From IMG/VR virus record IMGVR_UViG_3300042446_001440, positions 1-64,000 of that record: a stretch of DNA of 64,000 bases; one strand, written 5' to 3'. Below the pieces are notes generated by a model, which saw only the letters and a program-made list of their open reading frames with translations, made no database searches and was not told the origin of the DNA. The translations under genes were made by a program, and so were the position numbers. Shown here piece by piece: positions 35,299 through 43,553 of the stretch; positions within the stretch are counted from its first letter, which is position 1, and each line of letters begins with the position of its first letter. The stretch comes from a virus.

Positions 35299-35460
35299 GT
35301 GGAAAATATAATAGAAGTAAAATTCTGGATGGAACTTGAAACTACAGTAGATAATATGAATGAATTTACTAAAAGTGAAGATTATAGATTAGTAGCTGAA
35401 ATACTTAAAAAGTATTCTATTGATGTAGTTATTTGCTCTAAAGTAAAACCAAAACATTAA
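35299..35460 (+). CDS. Small hypothetical protein, GTG start
   Basis: 53 codons from GTG 35299, with FWMELETTVDNMNEF and a closing VICSKVKPKH. The upstream and downstream junctions carry the direct repeat. The function is unknown. Confidence 0.5.
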   Translation: MENIIEVKFWMELETTVDNMNEFTKSEDYRLVAEILKKYSIDVVICSKVKPKH

Positions 35461-35469
35461 ACACATAAT

Positions 35470-35637
35470 ATGACAATCGATAAAGACGAACTATTTAAAC
35501 TCTATATGGAGTGGGTCAATGAAGTAACTGAAGAATGTGATTGGAAAACTTCATTCGGCCCAGAAGAGATCGTACATTCAATAGCAACAATATTAGAACA
35601 AAACCCCCAACTAATAAATAATGAAGTTACTAACTAA
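35470..35637 (+). CDS. Small hypothetical protein overlapping folE
   Basis: 55 codons, beginning MTIDKDELFKLYMEWVNEV. It is acidic and helical. Its last 17 nt overlap the folE start, suggesting translational coupling. No family is recognised. Confidence 0.55.
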   Translation: MTIDKDELFKLYMEWVNEVTEECDWKTSFGPEEIVHSIATILEQNPQLINNEVTN

Positions 35638-36253
35638 ATCAAACGGTAATCTATCCCGTACACCAGAAGAAATAGAACAAATGATCGAAAATGCTACAAC
35701 AGCATACGCTAACTTCCTTACAGCAGTTGGATTTGACTATACAGCAGATAGACAAACCGAAGATACACCTCGTCGTGTAGCTAAAGCATGGCTTAAGGAC
35801 CTAATTGTAGGTTCAGTAACAAACGAACCAAACATCACTACATTTCCTAACGATGAAGGATATGATGGATTAGTAATTCAATCAGGTATCCCTATCACTA
35901 GTATGTGTGCACATCATAACCTAGCATTTACTGGATTCGCTACAGTAGCATACGTTCCAGGTGAAATGGTAATCGGATTATCAAAACTAAATCGTATCGT
36001 TGAATGGTTTGCTCGTAGACCACAAATGCAAGAATCATTAACACAACAAATTCATGATTATATTGCTGATAAGATGGATTGTAAATCAGTAGCAGTAAGT
36101 ATCGCTTGTAAACATACATGCTGTTCACATAGAGGTATTAAACACGCCTCAGTAATGTCAACCAATAAATTCAGTGGAGTATTCATGGAACGAGACAATT
36201 TAATCCGTGAAGAATTACTATCAGCAATCGAAATGAACGGAACTAAATTCTAA
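35621..36253 (+). CDS. folE: GTP cyclohydrolase I (FolE)
   Basis: 210 residues. The zinc motif SMCAHHNLAF (near 89-98) and the second Cys in KHTCCSHRG (near 167-175) are intact, as are YVPGEMVIGLSKLNR and the EDTPRRVAKAW region. It opens GTP to dihydroneopterin triphosphate, the entry step for both folate and 7-deazaguanines. Together with queD, queE and queC it supplies preQ0 in this phage. Confidence 0.92.
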   Translation: MKLLTKSNGNLSRTPEEIEQMIENATTAYANFLTAVGFDYTADRQTEDTPRRVAKAWLKDLIVGSVTNEPNITTFPNDEGYDGLVIQSGIPITSMCAHHNLAFTGFATVAYVPGEMVIGLSKLNRIVEWFARRPQMQESLTQQIHDYIADKMDCKSVAVSIACKHTCCSHRGIKHASVMSTNKFSGVFMERDNLIREELLSAIEMNGTKF

Positions 36254-36255
36254 TT

Positions 36256-36675
36256 ATGAAGAAAAAATATTACAGCTGGGAAGAAATAGACGAGCATATG
36301 GAAATGTTATCTTTGGATATTATGAAAAGTGGAGTTAACTTCAATAAAATATATGGTATACAAAGAGGCGGTTTAATTCCTGCAGTAATGTTATCTCATA
36401 TACTAAATACTCCTATATCGGATATAATAGATTCCTATACACTAGTAGTAGATGATATTTGCGATACTGGAGAAACACTAAAATTCTATTCAGAACAAAA
36501 GTGTCCAACAGCTACTATCCATTATAAACGCTCAGCAATTATTGAACCTACGTTTTGGAGAGAAATAGCTGAAGAAGATATATGGTACTGTTACCCTTGG
36601 GAAAGAAAAGATTCAAAAACAATTGCTGACTATAAAATATACAATGACACAAGAAGAAAAAGATTTAATACTTGA
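36256..36675 (+). CDS. Phosphoribosyltransferase-like protein
   Basis: 139 residues. The PRPP-binding loop VVDDICDTGETLK (about 67-79) and an upstream IQRGGLIPAVML segment are typical of type I phosphoribosyltransferases. The size is close to small xanthine-guanine or hypoxanthine enzymes. The natural substrate is uncertain; nucleobase salvage is likely. It starts 2 nt after folE and may be co-translated. Confidence 0.78.
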   Translation: MKKKYYSWEEIDEHMEMLSLDIMKSGVNFNKIYGIQRGGLIPAVMLSHILNTPISDIIDSYTLVVDDICDTGETLKFYSEQKCPTATIHYKRSAIIEPTFWREIAEEDIWYCYPWERKDSKTIADYKIYNDTRRKRFNT

Positions 36676-36778
36676 TATTGATTTTGAATGTGCTAAACTT
36701 GAAGATATATTACACGGAGAGGAAGGTAAAGCAATAACATACATAAGAATATTAATATTAAACCTCTTAAAAAAATAA
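36644..36778 (+). CDS. Tiny acidic ORF
   Basis: 44 codons (begins MTQEEKDLILDIDFEC), overlapping the end of the phosphoribosyltransferase by 32 nt. It is plausible as a small gene but unproven. Confidence 0.4.
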   Translation: MTQEEKDLILDIDFECAKLEDILHGEEGKAITYIRILILNLLKK

Positions 36779-36780
36779 AT

Positions 36781-36942
36781 ATGCAACCTAAAGAATCAAA
36801 ATCAAATAAACATTTCCAAATCAGCCTAGTTAAATCAACTATACGGATATTAGCAGGAATAGCTCTAGTATTAGGTAATATTCCACTAGCTGGAGTAGCT
36901 TTAATAATAGCAGAAATATTAGGGATCGCTGAAGAACTATAA
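36781..36942 (+). CDS. Small membrane protein
   Basis: 53 codons. There is a basic start, then a hydrophobic stretch LAGIALVLGNIPLAGVALIIAEILG (quoted in part; residues about 24-48) fitting one or two membrane passes. The function is unknown. Confidence 0.55.
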   Translation: MQPKESKSNKHFQISLVKSTIRILAGIALVLGNIPLAGVALIIAEILGIAEEL

Positions 36943-36951
36943 AAATAAAAT

Positions 36952-37479
36952 ATGTTAAACGCAAAACAAATATTAGAAGAAGGATTATTACAATTAGAAA
37001 CAGCACAAGGTAAGCCAGCACAAGTTGGATACGACCTTACACTTAAAGCAGTACAAAAAGTAGGTAATAGCATTGGTGGAAACTTTGAATTTATAGGTAA
37101 AATTGGTAAAATCTTAAAAGATAAAACCGAACTTACAACCTACACTCCTAAAGATATTATTAATTTAGATGGAGTTAGAGGATGGCTATTACACGAGGGT
37201 GTATATGATATCACATTTAATGAAGGATGTAAAATACCAGAAAATCGAGTAGCATTTATTAAACAACGCTCATCTCTCTACCGCAATGGTGCTATAATCA
37301 ATAGCCCTGTATTTGATCCCGGCTTTGAAACAGCAAATATGGGTACTATATTATACGTACATGAAACAATATTCATTGAAGAAAATGCACGTGTAGCACA
37401 GATATACTTCCACGAATGCAATGGCGCTGATCTATACAACGGACAGTGGCAAAACGATAAGCAACGTAGCTCACTATAA
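36952..37479 (+). CDS. dCTP deaminase / dUTPase family protein
   Basis: 175 residues. QRSSLYRNGA (near 104-113) and SPVFDPGFE (about 118-126) are the phosphate and nucleotide-binding motifs of trimeric dCTP deaminases and dUTPases. The N-terminus (QVGYDLTLKAV) also fits. It would produce or clean up dUTP/dUMP for the thymidylate pool. Deaminase versus dUTPase activity cannot be settled by eye. A terminator follows. Confidence 0.82.
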   Translation: MLNAKQILEEGLLQLETAQGKPAQVGYDLTLKAVQKVGNSIGGNFEFIGKIGKILKDKTELTTYTPKDIINLDGVRGWLLHEGVYDITFNEGCKIPENRVAFIKQRSSLYRNGAIINSPVFDPGFETANMGTILYVHETIFIEENARVAQIYFHECNGADLYNGQWQNDKQRSSL

Positions 37480-37484
37480 TATTA

Positions 37485-37516
37485 ATAGCTCCTCATATCG
37501 AGGGGCTATCTTTCTC
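37485..37516 (+). terminator. Intrinsic terminator
   Basis: ATAGCTCCTC pairs with GAGGGGCTAT (10 bp, one wobble) around ATATC, followed by CTTTCTC. It separates the nucleotide-metabolism unit from the second fibre. Confidence 0.8.
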
Positions 37517-37530
37517 TTATATTTATATGT
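37516..37530 (+). promoter_or_regulatory. Late-promoter-like motif
   Basis: CTTATATTTATATGT ends 11 nt before the fibre ATG at 37542, right after the terminator. Confidence 0.6.
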
Positions 37531-37541
37531 AAATAACATAG

Positions 37542-38873
37542 ATGGCAATTGTATATCGCGTAACGAATGCTCCTAATACAGGAAGTTCATTCATTAAAAA
37601 CACTACATTAACATACGCTGAAGGTGATGGTAACTTCGCTGTATTGGAAAATTTATCTTCCTCTTACGTCGCTTTTATCCGCTCGTATAATACGGGTTCA
37701 TTTACTGGATCCTTTACAGGTTCACTTCTTGGAACGGCGTCATATGCTAACCACAGTAATAGCGCATCATATGCCGCTACATCGTCTTATGCAAAATATG
37801 CTGAAACATCATCATATGCCACCTCATTCACTGTAGCTAATACATTAACTGCCCAAACAATAATAGTTCAAACTATTACTTCAAGTGTTGAATTCGTAAC
37901 TGGATCTACAAGATTTGGAAGTCTTATAGGTAATACTCATATATTTACAGGAAGTGTAAGTGTTAGTGGTAGCATAACAGGAACTAACGGAGTGGTTAAT
38001 AATTTAACTGCATCTTGGGCTATATCTAGTTCGTATGCAAGTAATAGCGTTAGCGGTTCATATGCCATTTCCGCATCTTATTCAAATAATAGTACAAGTG
38101 CCTCTTATTCAAATAATAGTACATCAGCATCTTATGCTTTAACTGCTTCATATTCAAACAACAGTACAAGTGCCTCTTATGCATTAACCTCTTCATATTC
38201 TAAATATGCTGAGACATCATCATATGCTACTAGTTTTAGCGTAGCTAATAACTTAGTAGTAGGGGGTACAATAACAAGTGGTGGAACGGCAGTGGTATTA
38301 GGAAGTGGAACTACAAACACCGTACCAAAGTTTACAGCAGCAAGTACAATAGGGGATAGTAATATAAAAGATAATGGAACTGTAGTAAGTATTAACGCCA
38401 CAGCAGGTAGTTTTGGAGCACTTCAAGTTGGTAGCTACAATGGTAATATCTTAATGAATACTAATAATACATCTGCTGGTTTAATATTTCAAAATACTGA
38501 TTCTTCTAATAAATTATGGGATTTTTCTTCTTATAACAATAACCTATCTTTTAATGAATCAAATATTGGTGTTGTAATGTTACTTCAAGCAGGAGGAAAT
38601 GTAGGTATAAGACAACCAAACCCAACAGCTGCACTTCATGTATCAGGAACAGTAAGATTTCCAGATTTAACATCAACATCAGGATTATCAAATATAGTAA
38701 TGACTGATCTTTCAACAGGACAACTTCACTACACAGCATCATCTATGTTTGTAACAAATATAAATGATACCTATGCAGCAACACCAGCAATAACAAACAT
38801 AATCACTTTATCAGCAGCTGAATACAGTAGTATAGGAGCTCCTTCATCAAACACACTTTACGTGATAATATAA
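37542..38873 (+). CDS. Second fibre-like protein with SYA repeats
   Basis: 443 residues. Residues about 60-230 are built of short SASYA, SSYAKYAETSSYATSF and NNSTSASY-type repeats, a fibre shaft pattern. The LTAQTIIVQTITSS ... GSTRFGSL module (about 103-150) matches one in the first fibre at 125. There is no S74 domain; the C-terminus ends NTLYVII. The gene is separated from the main virion block but has its own promoter-like motif, so it is likely a late structural protein. Confidence 0.8.
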   Translation: MAIVYRVTNAPNTGSSFIKNTTLTYAEGDGNFAVLENLSSSYVAFIRSYNTGSFTGSFTGSLLGTASYANHSNSASYAATSSYAKYAETSSYATSFTVANTLTAQTIIVQTITSSVEFVTGSTRFGSLIGNTHIFTGSVSVSGSITGTNGVVNNLTASWAISSSYASNSVSGSYAISASYSNNSTSASYSNNSTSASYALTASYSNNSTSASYALTSSYSKYAETSSYATSFSVANNLVVGGTITSGGTAVVLGSGTTNTVPKFTAASTIGDSNIKDNGTVVSINATAGSFGALQVGSYNGNILMNTNNTSAGLIFQNTDSSNKLWDFSSYNNNLSFNESNIGVVMLLQAGGNVGIRQPNPTAALHVSGTVRFPDLTSTSGLSNIVMTDLSTGQLHYTASSMFVTNINDTYAATPAITNIITLSAAEYSSIGAPSSNTLYVII

Positions 38874-38877
38874 ATGT

Positions 38878-39570
38878 ATGGGTAGTTTAAAAGTAGGTAC
38901 AACATTAAGGGATACAATAGGTCAATTAAAATTAGGAAGTAGCAATGTAACAGCTATGTATAACGGTAGCGTACAAGTATTTCCATCAGCGACTACAACA
39001 ACAACTAGCACAACTACTACAACAACAACGGCAGCACCAACTACAACGACAACAACAACTACTACAACTGCAGCACCAACAACTACAACAACAACAACTA
39101 CAACGGCTGCACCAACAACAACTACAACAACAACTGCGGCACCAACTACAACTACAACAACAACGGCTGCACCAACAACAACTAGTACAACTACAAGTAC
39201 AACAACTGTTCCTCCATCAACTGTAGACGTTACTCTACAATATGATGGTTTAGCATGGGAAATTTACGCCTCAATACCATTCTCATCCCCATCAACACTT
39301 GATGATTTAAATTTCTATGGAACAGCAACTGGTTATTCTTCAGCAGGATGTATTAATGTCACAAGCACGCAAGGCTTCTCAATTACTTTATTAGCAGGTA
39401 ATACTTCGACACATACTGAACTTGGAACAAACCCACCATTAGATTGGGAAAGTATGAAAGTTACAACATTGTATGTAGAGGGTGAATTAATAACTACTAC
39501 TCCACAAAGTATAGTAGTAAACGGCCATACTTATATAATAACAGGATACGGAAATTGCTTTAACGCATAA
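38878..39570 (+). CDS. Thr-repeat fibre/adhesin-like protein
   Basis: 230 residues. Residues 1-38 form a small domain. Residues 39-110 are an almost pure Thr linker with AAP interruptions (units such as TTTTTTAAPT). Residues about 112-230 are a beta-rich domain with two Cys. It starts 4 nt after the second fibre, so it probably attaches to it or to the capsid. Long Thr/Pro linkers are possible glycosylation targets, which is notable given the sugar-transfer island. Confidence 0.72.
   Translation: MGSLKVGTTLRDTIGQLKLGSSNVTAMYNGSVQVFPSATTTTTSTTTTTTTAAPTTTTTTTTTTAAPTTTTTTTTTAAPTTTTTTTAAPTTTTTTTAAPTTTSTTTSTTTVPPSTVDVTLQYDGLAWEIYASIPFSSPSTLDDLNFYGTATGYSSAGCINVTSTQGFSITLLAGNTSTHTELGTNPPLDWESMKVTTLYVEGELITTTPQSIVVNGHTYIITGYGNCFNA
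38992..39207 (+). repeat. Coding tandem repeats (Thr / AAP units)
   Basis: About 72 codons, nearly all ACA, ACT and ACG, with recurring GCACCA (AP) interruptions at intervals of roughly 30-40 nt. Such a tract can expand or contract by slippage, changing linker length. Confidence 0.85.
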
Positions 39571-39588
39571 CATATAAAAATTTAAGTT

Positions 39589-39612
39589 GGGAACTGCAAA
39601 GTTCCCTTCTTA
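39589..39612 (+). terminator. Intrinsic terminator
   Basis: GGGAACT pairs with AGTTCCC around GCAA, followed by TTCTTAT. It ends the fibre unit. Confidence 0.7.
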
Positions 39613-39620
39613 TATTTAAC
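39608..39620 (+). promoter_or_regulatory. Variant promoter-like motif
   Basis: TTCTTATATTTAA, a variant lacking the final TAT, lies 2 nt before the polymerase ATG at 39623. Such a short leader makes its role doubtful. Confidence 0.3.
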
Positions 39621-39622
39621 GT

Positions 39623-42211
39623 ATGTATCAATCAATATATTACGATCGCCCAACATACACTTATTATCTAAGAGATGATGAGAAAGGCTGGCTCGATTTT
39701 AAATACACTCCCGAGCTATATAAGATAACTCCAAATGGACCTTTAGAAACACTAGATGGTAAACGTGCTACACCTGTAGAAAAATACGAATGGAGAGACA
39801 TTTCATTATATGAACAAGACGTTGATAAATGTACTCGCGTACTAATTGACCTATATAAAGACAGTGATGATGCTCCTAAATTTCAAAACATAGTATACTT
39901 TGATATTGAGTGTGAGATTGGAGGGACATTAACATCAGAATACATTAAAACAGCACCTATGAAGATGACTTCAGTTGCTATATATGATTCTACTACTAAA
40001 AAACACTACTGCCTAATACTAGATGAAAAACAACAACTTACATCTATAGAAGAAGAAAATAGACAAATAAAACCTTACCGTACCGAAGCAGATATGCTCT
40101 CAGCATTTCTAGACTTATGGAAATATCTAGACCCAACCATCATTACAGGATGGAATAGTGGATTCTTCGATGTACCCTATCTGTATTATAGACTATGCAA
40201 TGTGCTAGGTAAAGATCAAGCTGCTCGCTTATCTCCAATTCGCAAATTTAACTTCACTGAATGGGATACATCTCAACCTATTGAAATAGGAGGTATTAAC
40301 CATCTAGATTACATGTTATTATTTAAAAAGTACATTGTAAAGCAAGAACCATCATATAAATTAAATGATGTAGGAGAAAAATACGTTAAATTAGGTAAAG
40401 TAGAATACGAAGGATCATTAGATAAGTTATTCGTAGATGATATAAATAAATTTATAGAATACAATATTCGTGACGTTGAAATTATCATTGAATTAGAGAA
40501 GAAATTAAAGTTCATGGATTTAACAGTAGCAATCTGTCATCTATGTCACGTACCCTACGAAAATATCTACCTATCAACAGTATTGAATGATGGAGCTATA
40601 TTGACTTATCTTAAACGTCAAGGTATAGTATCACCAAATAAACCAACTACAATCAATCCAATACTGAAAGAGAGCAACAATGATGAATATGCAGGTGGAT
40701 ACTTAAAAGACCCAGTACCCGGATTATACGAGTGGGTTATTGATTTGGACTTTACCTCCCTATACCCCTGCATCATCCGCTCACTCAATATCGGAATTGA
40801 AACATTAATAGGTAGAATCGTAAATAATGGTAAATATGATAATCATTGGACGTATGCTGAACTAAAGGAAATGGATCCTACTGACTTAGTAGTGATTGAA
40901 CGATTAAATGAAGACTTTACCTTATCTCGCTCACAAGTAGCAGTAAGTAAGATATTGAACATGATAGAAGCAAACGCTTGGATTACAGCAGCATCAGGAG
41001 CAATATTTCAAACTACTAAATCATCAGTAGTATGTGAAGTATTAACTGATTGGTTCAATAAGCGTGTTGAATATAAAAACATGATGAAAGCAGCATATAA
41101 AGCTGGAGATACAGTTAAATATGAATTCTACCATCGATTACAACACGCTTATAAGATTAAATTAAATGACGTTTATGGATGCTATGCTATCAACAGCTGG
41201 AGATACACAGACGGACATAAAATAATATCCTCAGCAATTACATTAACAGGACAAAGACTAATCCAAGAATCAATCATATTCGTAAATAAGTGGTTAAATA
41301 CACAATTACAAACTGAAGGTAAAGATTACGTAGTAACATCCGATACCGATTCACTATTCGTTCAAGTTAAAGACTTAGCATTACGTCGTAATCCTGATCT
41401 AGCTACTGCTAGTAAAGAAGAATGGGTAACTAATATCTTAGAAATCACAACTGAAATACAAAAAGCAGCAAATGATTATATTTCTACCTTCGTTAGGAAA
41501 ACATTTAACATACTAGATAATAGAGAGCATTACTTAGAATTAAAACAAGAAGTAGTCATTGAACGAGGATACTTTGCAGGTAAACGTCGTTATGCGATGG
41601 CAATTGTAAATAAAGAAGGCCTACCTGTAGATGAAATGGTGATGATGGGATTAGATATGATGAAATCAAATATGCCTCCACTATACAAGAAATTTGGACA
41701 CGGACTATTAACAGAAATAATGGCTGGTAAACCCAAATCCGAAATTGATAAATGTATAGTAGATTTCAAAACATCACTAGATCAACTACCCTGGAGCGAG
41801 TTAGCAAGACCAACAGGCGTTAAACAAATAAACTCATACATCGCTAAACGTCCATCACCAGGCGAAATATTCAGTGAATTTAAATTAAAAGCACCTATTA
41901 ACACAAAGGCAGCAGTATATTATAATGATTTGCTAAAATTCAAGAAAGCGGATAAAACATTCACAAGATTTACAGAAGGCGATAAGATGAAATATGTATC
42001 ATTGAAGCCCAATCCCTTTAACATTAACGTAATAGGTTTTACTGGATATAATGATCCTGAATTTATCACATCCTTCATAGATAAGTATGTAGATAGAGAG
42101 GATGCATTTAACTCAGTACTATTAAATAAGTTAACTGGCATATACAGTGATCTAGGTTGGGACTTCCCCGTATTAAACGCTAAAGTCTTAAAATTCTTTA
42201 AATTCAATTAA
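39623..42211 (+). CDS. Family B DNA polymerase (gp43-like)
   Basis: 862 residues. The 3'-5' exonuclease motifs are FDIEC (D94, E96), TGWNSGFFD (near 174-182) and YNIRDVEI. The polymerase motifs are DFTSLYP with D376, the KLNDVYG helix (near 515) and SDTDS with D574 and D576. It is a complete proofreading replicative polymerase, slightly shorter than T4 gp43 (898). The clamp gene follows after one small ORF. It is the main replicative enzyme; the family A-like protein at 17824 must do something else. Confidence 0.95.
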   Translation: MYQSIYYDRPTYTYYLRDDEKGWLDFKYTPELYKITPNGPLETLDGKRATPVEKYEWRDISLYEQDVDKCTRVLIDLYKDSDDAPKFQNIVYFDIECEIGGTLTSEYIKTAPMKMTSVAIYDSTTKKHYCLILDEKQQLTSIEEENRQIKPYRTEADMLSAFLDLWKYLDPTIITGWNSGFFDVPYLYYRLCNVLGKDQAARLSPIRKFNFTEWDTSQPIEIGGINHLDYMLLFKKYIVKQEPSYKLNDVGEKYVKLGKVEYEGSLDKLFVDDINKFIEYNIRDVEIIIELEKKLKFMDLTVAICHLCHVPYENIYLSTVLNDGAILTYLKRQGIVSPNKPTTINPILKESNNDEYAGGYLKDPVPGLYEWVIDLDFTSLYPCIIRSLNIGIETLIGRIVNNGKYDNHWTYAELKEMDPTDLVVIERLNEDFTLSRSQVAVSKILNMIEANAWITAASGAIFQTTKSSVVCEVLTDWFNKRVEYKNMMKAAYKAGDTVKYEFYHRLQHAYKIKLNDVYGCYAINSWRYTDGHKIISSAITLTGQRLIQESIIFVNKWLNTQLQTEGKDYVVTSDTDSLFVQVKDLALRRNPDLATASKEEWVTNILEITTEIQKAANDYISTFVRKTFNILDNREHYLELKQEVVIERGYFAGKRRYAMAIVNKEGLPVDEMVMMGLDMMKSNMPPLYKKFGHGLLTEIMAGKPKSEIDKCIVDFKTSLDQLPWSELARPTGVKQINSYIAKRPSPGEIFSEFKLKAPINTKAAVYYNDLLKFKKADKTFTRFTEGDKMKYVSLKPNPFNINVIGFTGYNDPEFITSFIDKYVDREDAFNSVLLNKLTGIYSDLGWDFPVLNAKVLKFFKFN

Positions 42212-42213
42212 CA

Positions 42214-42444
42214 ATGATCCGTCTAAACGAGAGTACCAAGCAAATAAGAGTAGATACAAGTATTAAAATTATAGAGCAAGACGGTACTGAGGTGACGGCA
42301 TTAGTAACAGTATTGGTAGGGGTAAATAGAGTAAAAGAAGACAAATGGTACAATATATACAAAATTGCAAATACACTATTCAATAAAGATTTCATATTGG
42401 ATAGGCGGTTAACGCCTAAGAAATCATGGTGGAAAATTTGGTAA
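42214..42444 (+). CDS. Hypothetical protein between polymerase and clamp genes
   Basis: 76 residues, starting 2 nt after the polymerase stop. It is beta-rich at first (IRVDTSIKIIEQDG), then basic, ending KKSWWKIW. No family is recognised. Confidence 0.6.
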   Translation: MIRLNESTKQIRVDTSIKIIEQDGTEVTALVTVLVGVNRVKEDKWYNIYKIANTLFNKDFILDRRLTPKKSWWKIW

Positions 42445-42458
42445 GTCACAATAAAAGT

Positions 42459-42470
42459 TATATATTTAAG
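42459..42470 (+). promoter_or_regulatory. Variant promoter-like motif
   Basis: TTATATATTTAA lies 2 nt before the clamp ATG at 42473. It is a weak match with an unusually short leader. Confidence 0.25.
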
Positions 42471-42472
42471 TT

Positions 42473-43198
42473 ATGAAAAAGTTATATTTAGAAGACGTTA
42501 TCGAAAAATACTATCTAGGTGGACTAGTAGAACGTGTTAAAATCAATATCAAAGATAAAACACTAACGACTAAATTCCTAGCTACTAAGAAAAATCTAGT
42601 AGGGACAATTACAGCTCCCAACATCGAATTAGAAGATTGCGAATTTGGTATATACGATACATCGCAACTACTAAAATTAATCGGTATTACAGATCATTTC
42701 CTAATGCTAAACGTTGAAAAGCATGGTAAAATAGCAAATAAGCTATTAATTGCAGACAACGAATTTAATCTAGAATATGCATTAGCCGATGTAATGTTAA
42801 CTCCATCAGTACCATCTATTGAAGAACCAGAATATGATATGCAAGCAGACGTAGATACTGACTTCGTATCTCGTTTCCTAAAAGCAGCTAAAGCATTAAA
42901 TACAGACGTGTTCATCGTTGAACAATCTACAGACGCAGAAGGCGAAAAAGCAATGAAGTTTACACTAGGTGGAACCGAAGGCTACACTAATAAAATTAAC
43001 TTTACATTACCCACACTAGTACATGGTAGAGTAGGTAAAATTACTAAATTTACATTAGAGGAATTCAATGAAATACTATTAGCAAATAAAGAATTTAAAG
43101 CAGGTAAATTAAGCATTAGTGTAGATGGATTATTAAAACTAGAATTTATCAACGAAGAAGGAGTAATAGCCTCTTATATTCTCGTCGGTAAGGAATAA
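42473..43198 (+). CDS. DNA polymerase sliding clamp (gp45-like)
   Basis: 241 residues, the typical length of trimeric gp45-type clamps. It shows paired beta-alpha domains with repeating hydrophobic strands, an acidic linker (EEPEYDMQADVD, about 118-129) and a closing LKLEFINEEGVIASYILVG, which matches the clamp C-terminal strand. It tethers the polymerase to DNA and, in T4, also activates late transcription together with gp55 and gp33. The clamp loader is encoded downstream after groES-groEL. Confidence 0.82.
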   Translation: MKKLYLEDVIEKYYLGGLVERVKINIKDKTLTTKFLATKKNLVGTITAPNIELEDCEFGIYDTSQLLKLIGITDHFLMLNVEKHGKIANKLLIADNEFNLEYALADVMLTPSVPSIEEPEYDMQADVDTDFVSRFLKAAKALNTDVFIVEQSTDAEGEKAMKFTLGGTEGYTNKINFTLPTLVHGRVGKITKFTLEEFNEILLANKEFKAGKLSISVDGLLKLEFINEEGVIASYILVGKE

Positions 43199-43251
43199 TC
43201 TTCATATACGTATATACGCAAACACAAAGTTATAATAAATAAAAGTTACAA

Positions 43252-43542
43252 ATGACAATCAAACCGTTACATAACCACGTCGTGGTTAAACAAGTAGATG
43301 AAACCGAAACAATGTATGGTAATATCATCGTACCAGATGCAGGTAAAGAAAAACCACTAATGGGTGAAATTATCGCTACAGGCCCCGGCATCATCAACAT
43401 GAATGGAATATTAATTCCAAATACACTATTAGTAGGTCAAAAAGTAGTATTCCCATCATTTGGAGGACAACGCGTCTCTATAGGTGGAGAAGATTACCTA
43501 ATCTACAAAGAACAAGACATATTTGCAATTCTAGAAGACTAA
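43252..43542 (+). CDS. groES: Co-chaperonin GroES
   Basis: 96 residues, the normal GroES size. The N-terminus IKPLHNHVVVKQ and the mobile loop region (ETMYGNIIVPDAGKEKP), then VVFPSFGG and YLIYKEQDIFAILED, are typical. It caps GroEL during folding. It starts 12 nt before groEL, forming a chaperonin operon in the middle of the replisome genes. Confidence 0.92.
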   Translation: MTIKPLHNHVVVKQVDETETMYGNIIVPDAGKEKPLMGEIIATGPGIINMNGILIPNTLLVGQKVVFPSFGGQRVSIGGEDYLIYKEQDIFAILED

Positions 43543-43553
43543 AACCAATATAA

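Larger units (their letters stand above)
34991..35472 (+). repeat. Three short direct repeats at gene junctions
   Basis: AAAACATTAAACGTATAA occurs at 34991-35008 and 35279-35296; a variant, AAAACATTAAACACATAA, is at 35451-35468. Copies two and three include the stop codon of a small gene (KH then TAA), and each copy ends 1-2 nt before the next start. They mark three successive gene junctions. Confidence 0.7.

Noticed and set aside
38992-39207. Tandem repeats that could suggest a CRISPR array
   Set aside because: The repeats are in frame, contain only Thr and AAP codons, have no unique spacers and lie inside a long gene with no cas genes nearby.
43198-43251. A promoter between clamp and groES (TATACGTATATACG)
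   Set aside because: It is an AT-rich palindrome-like stretch that does not match the TATATTTAT motif, and nothing else supports it.
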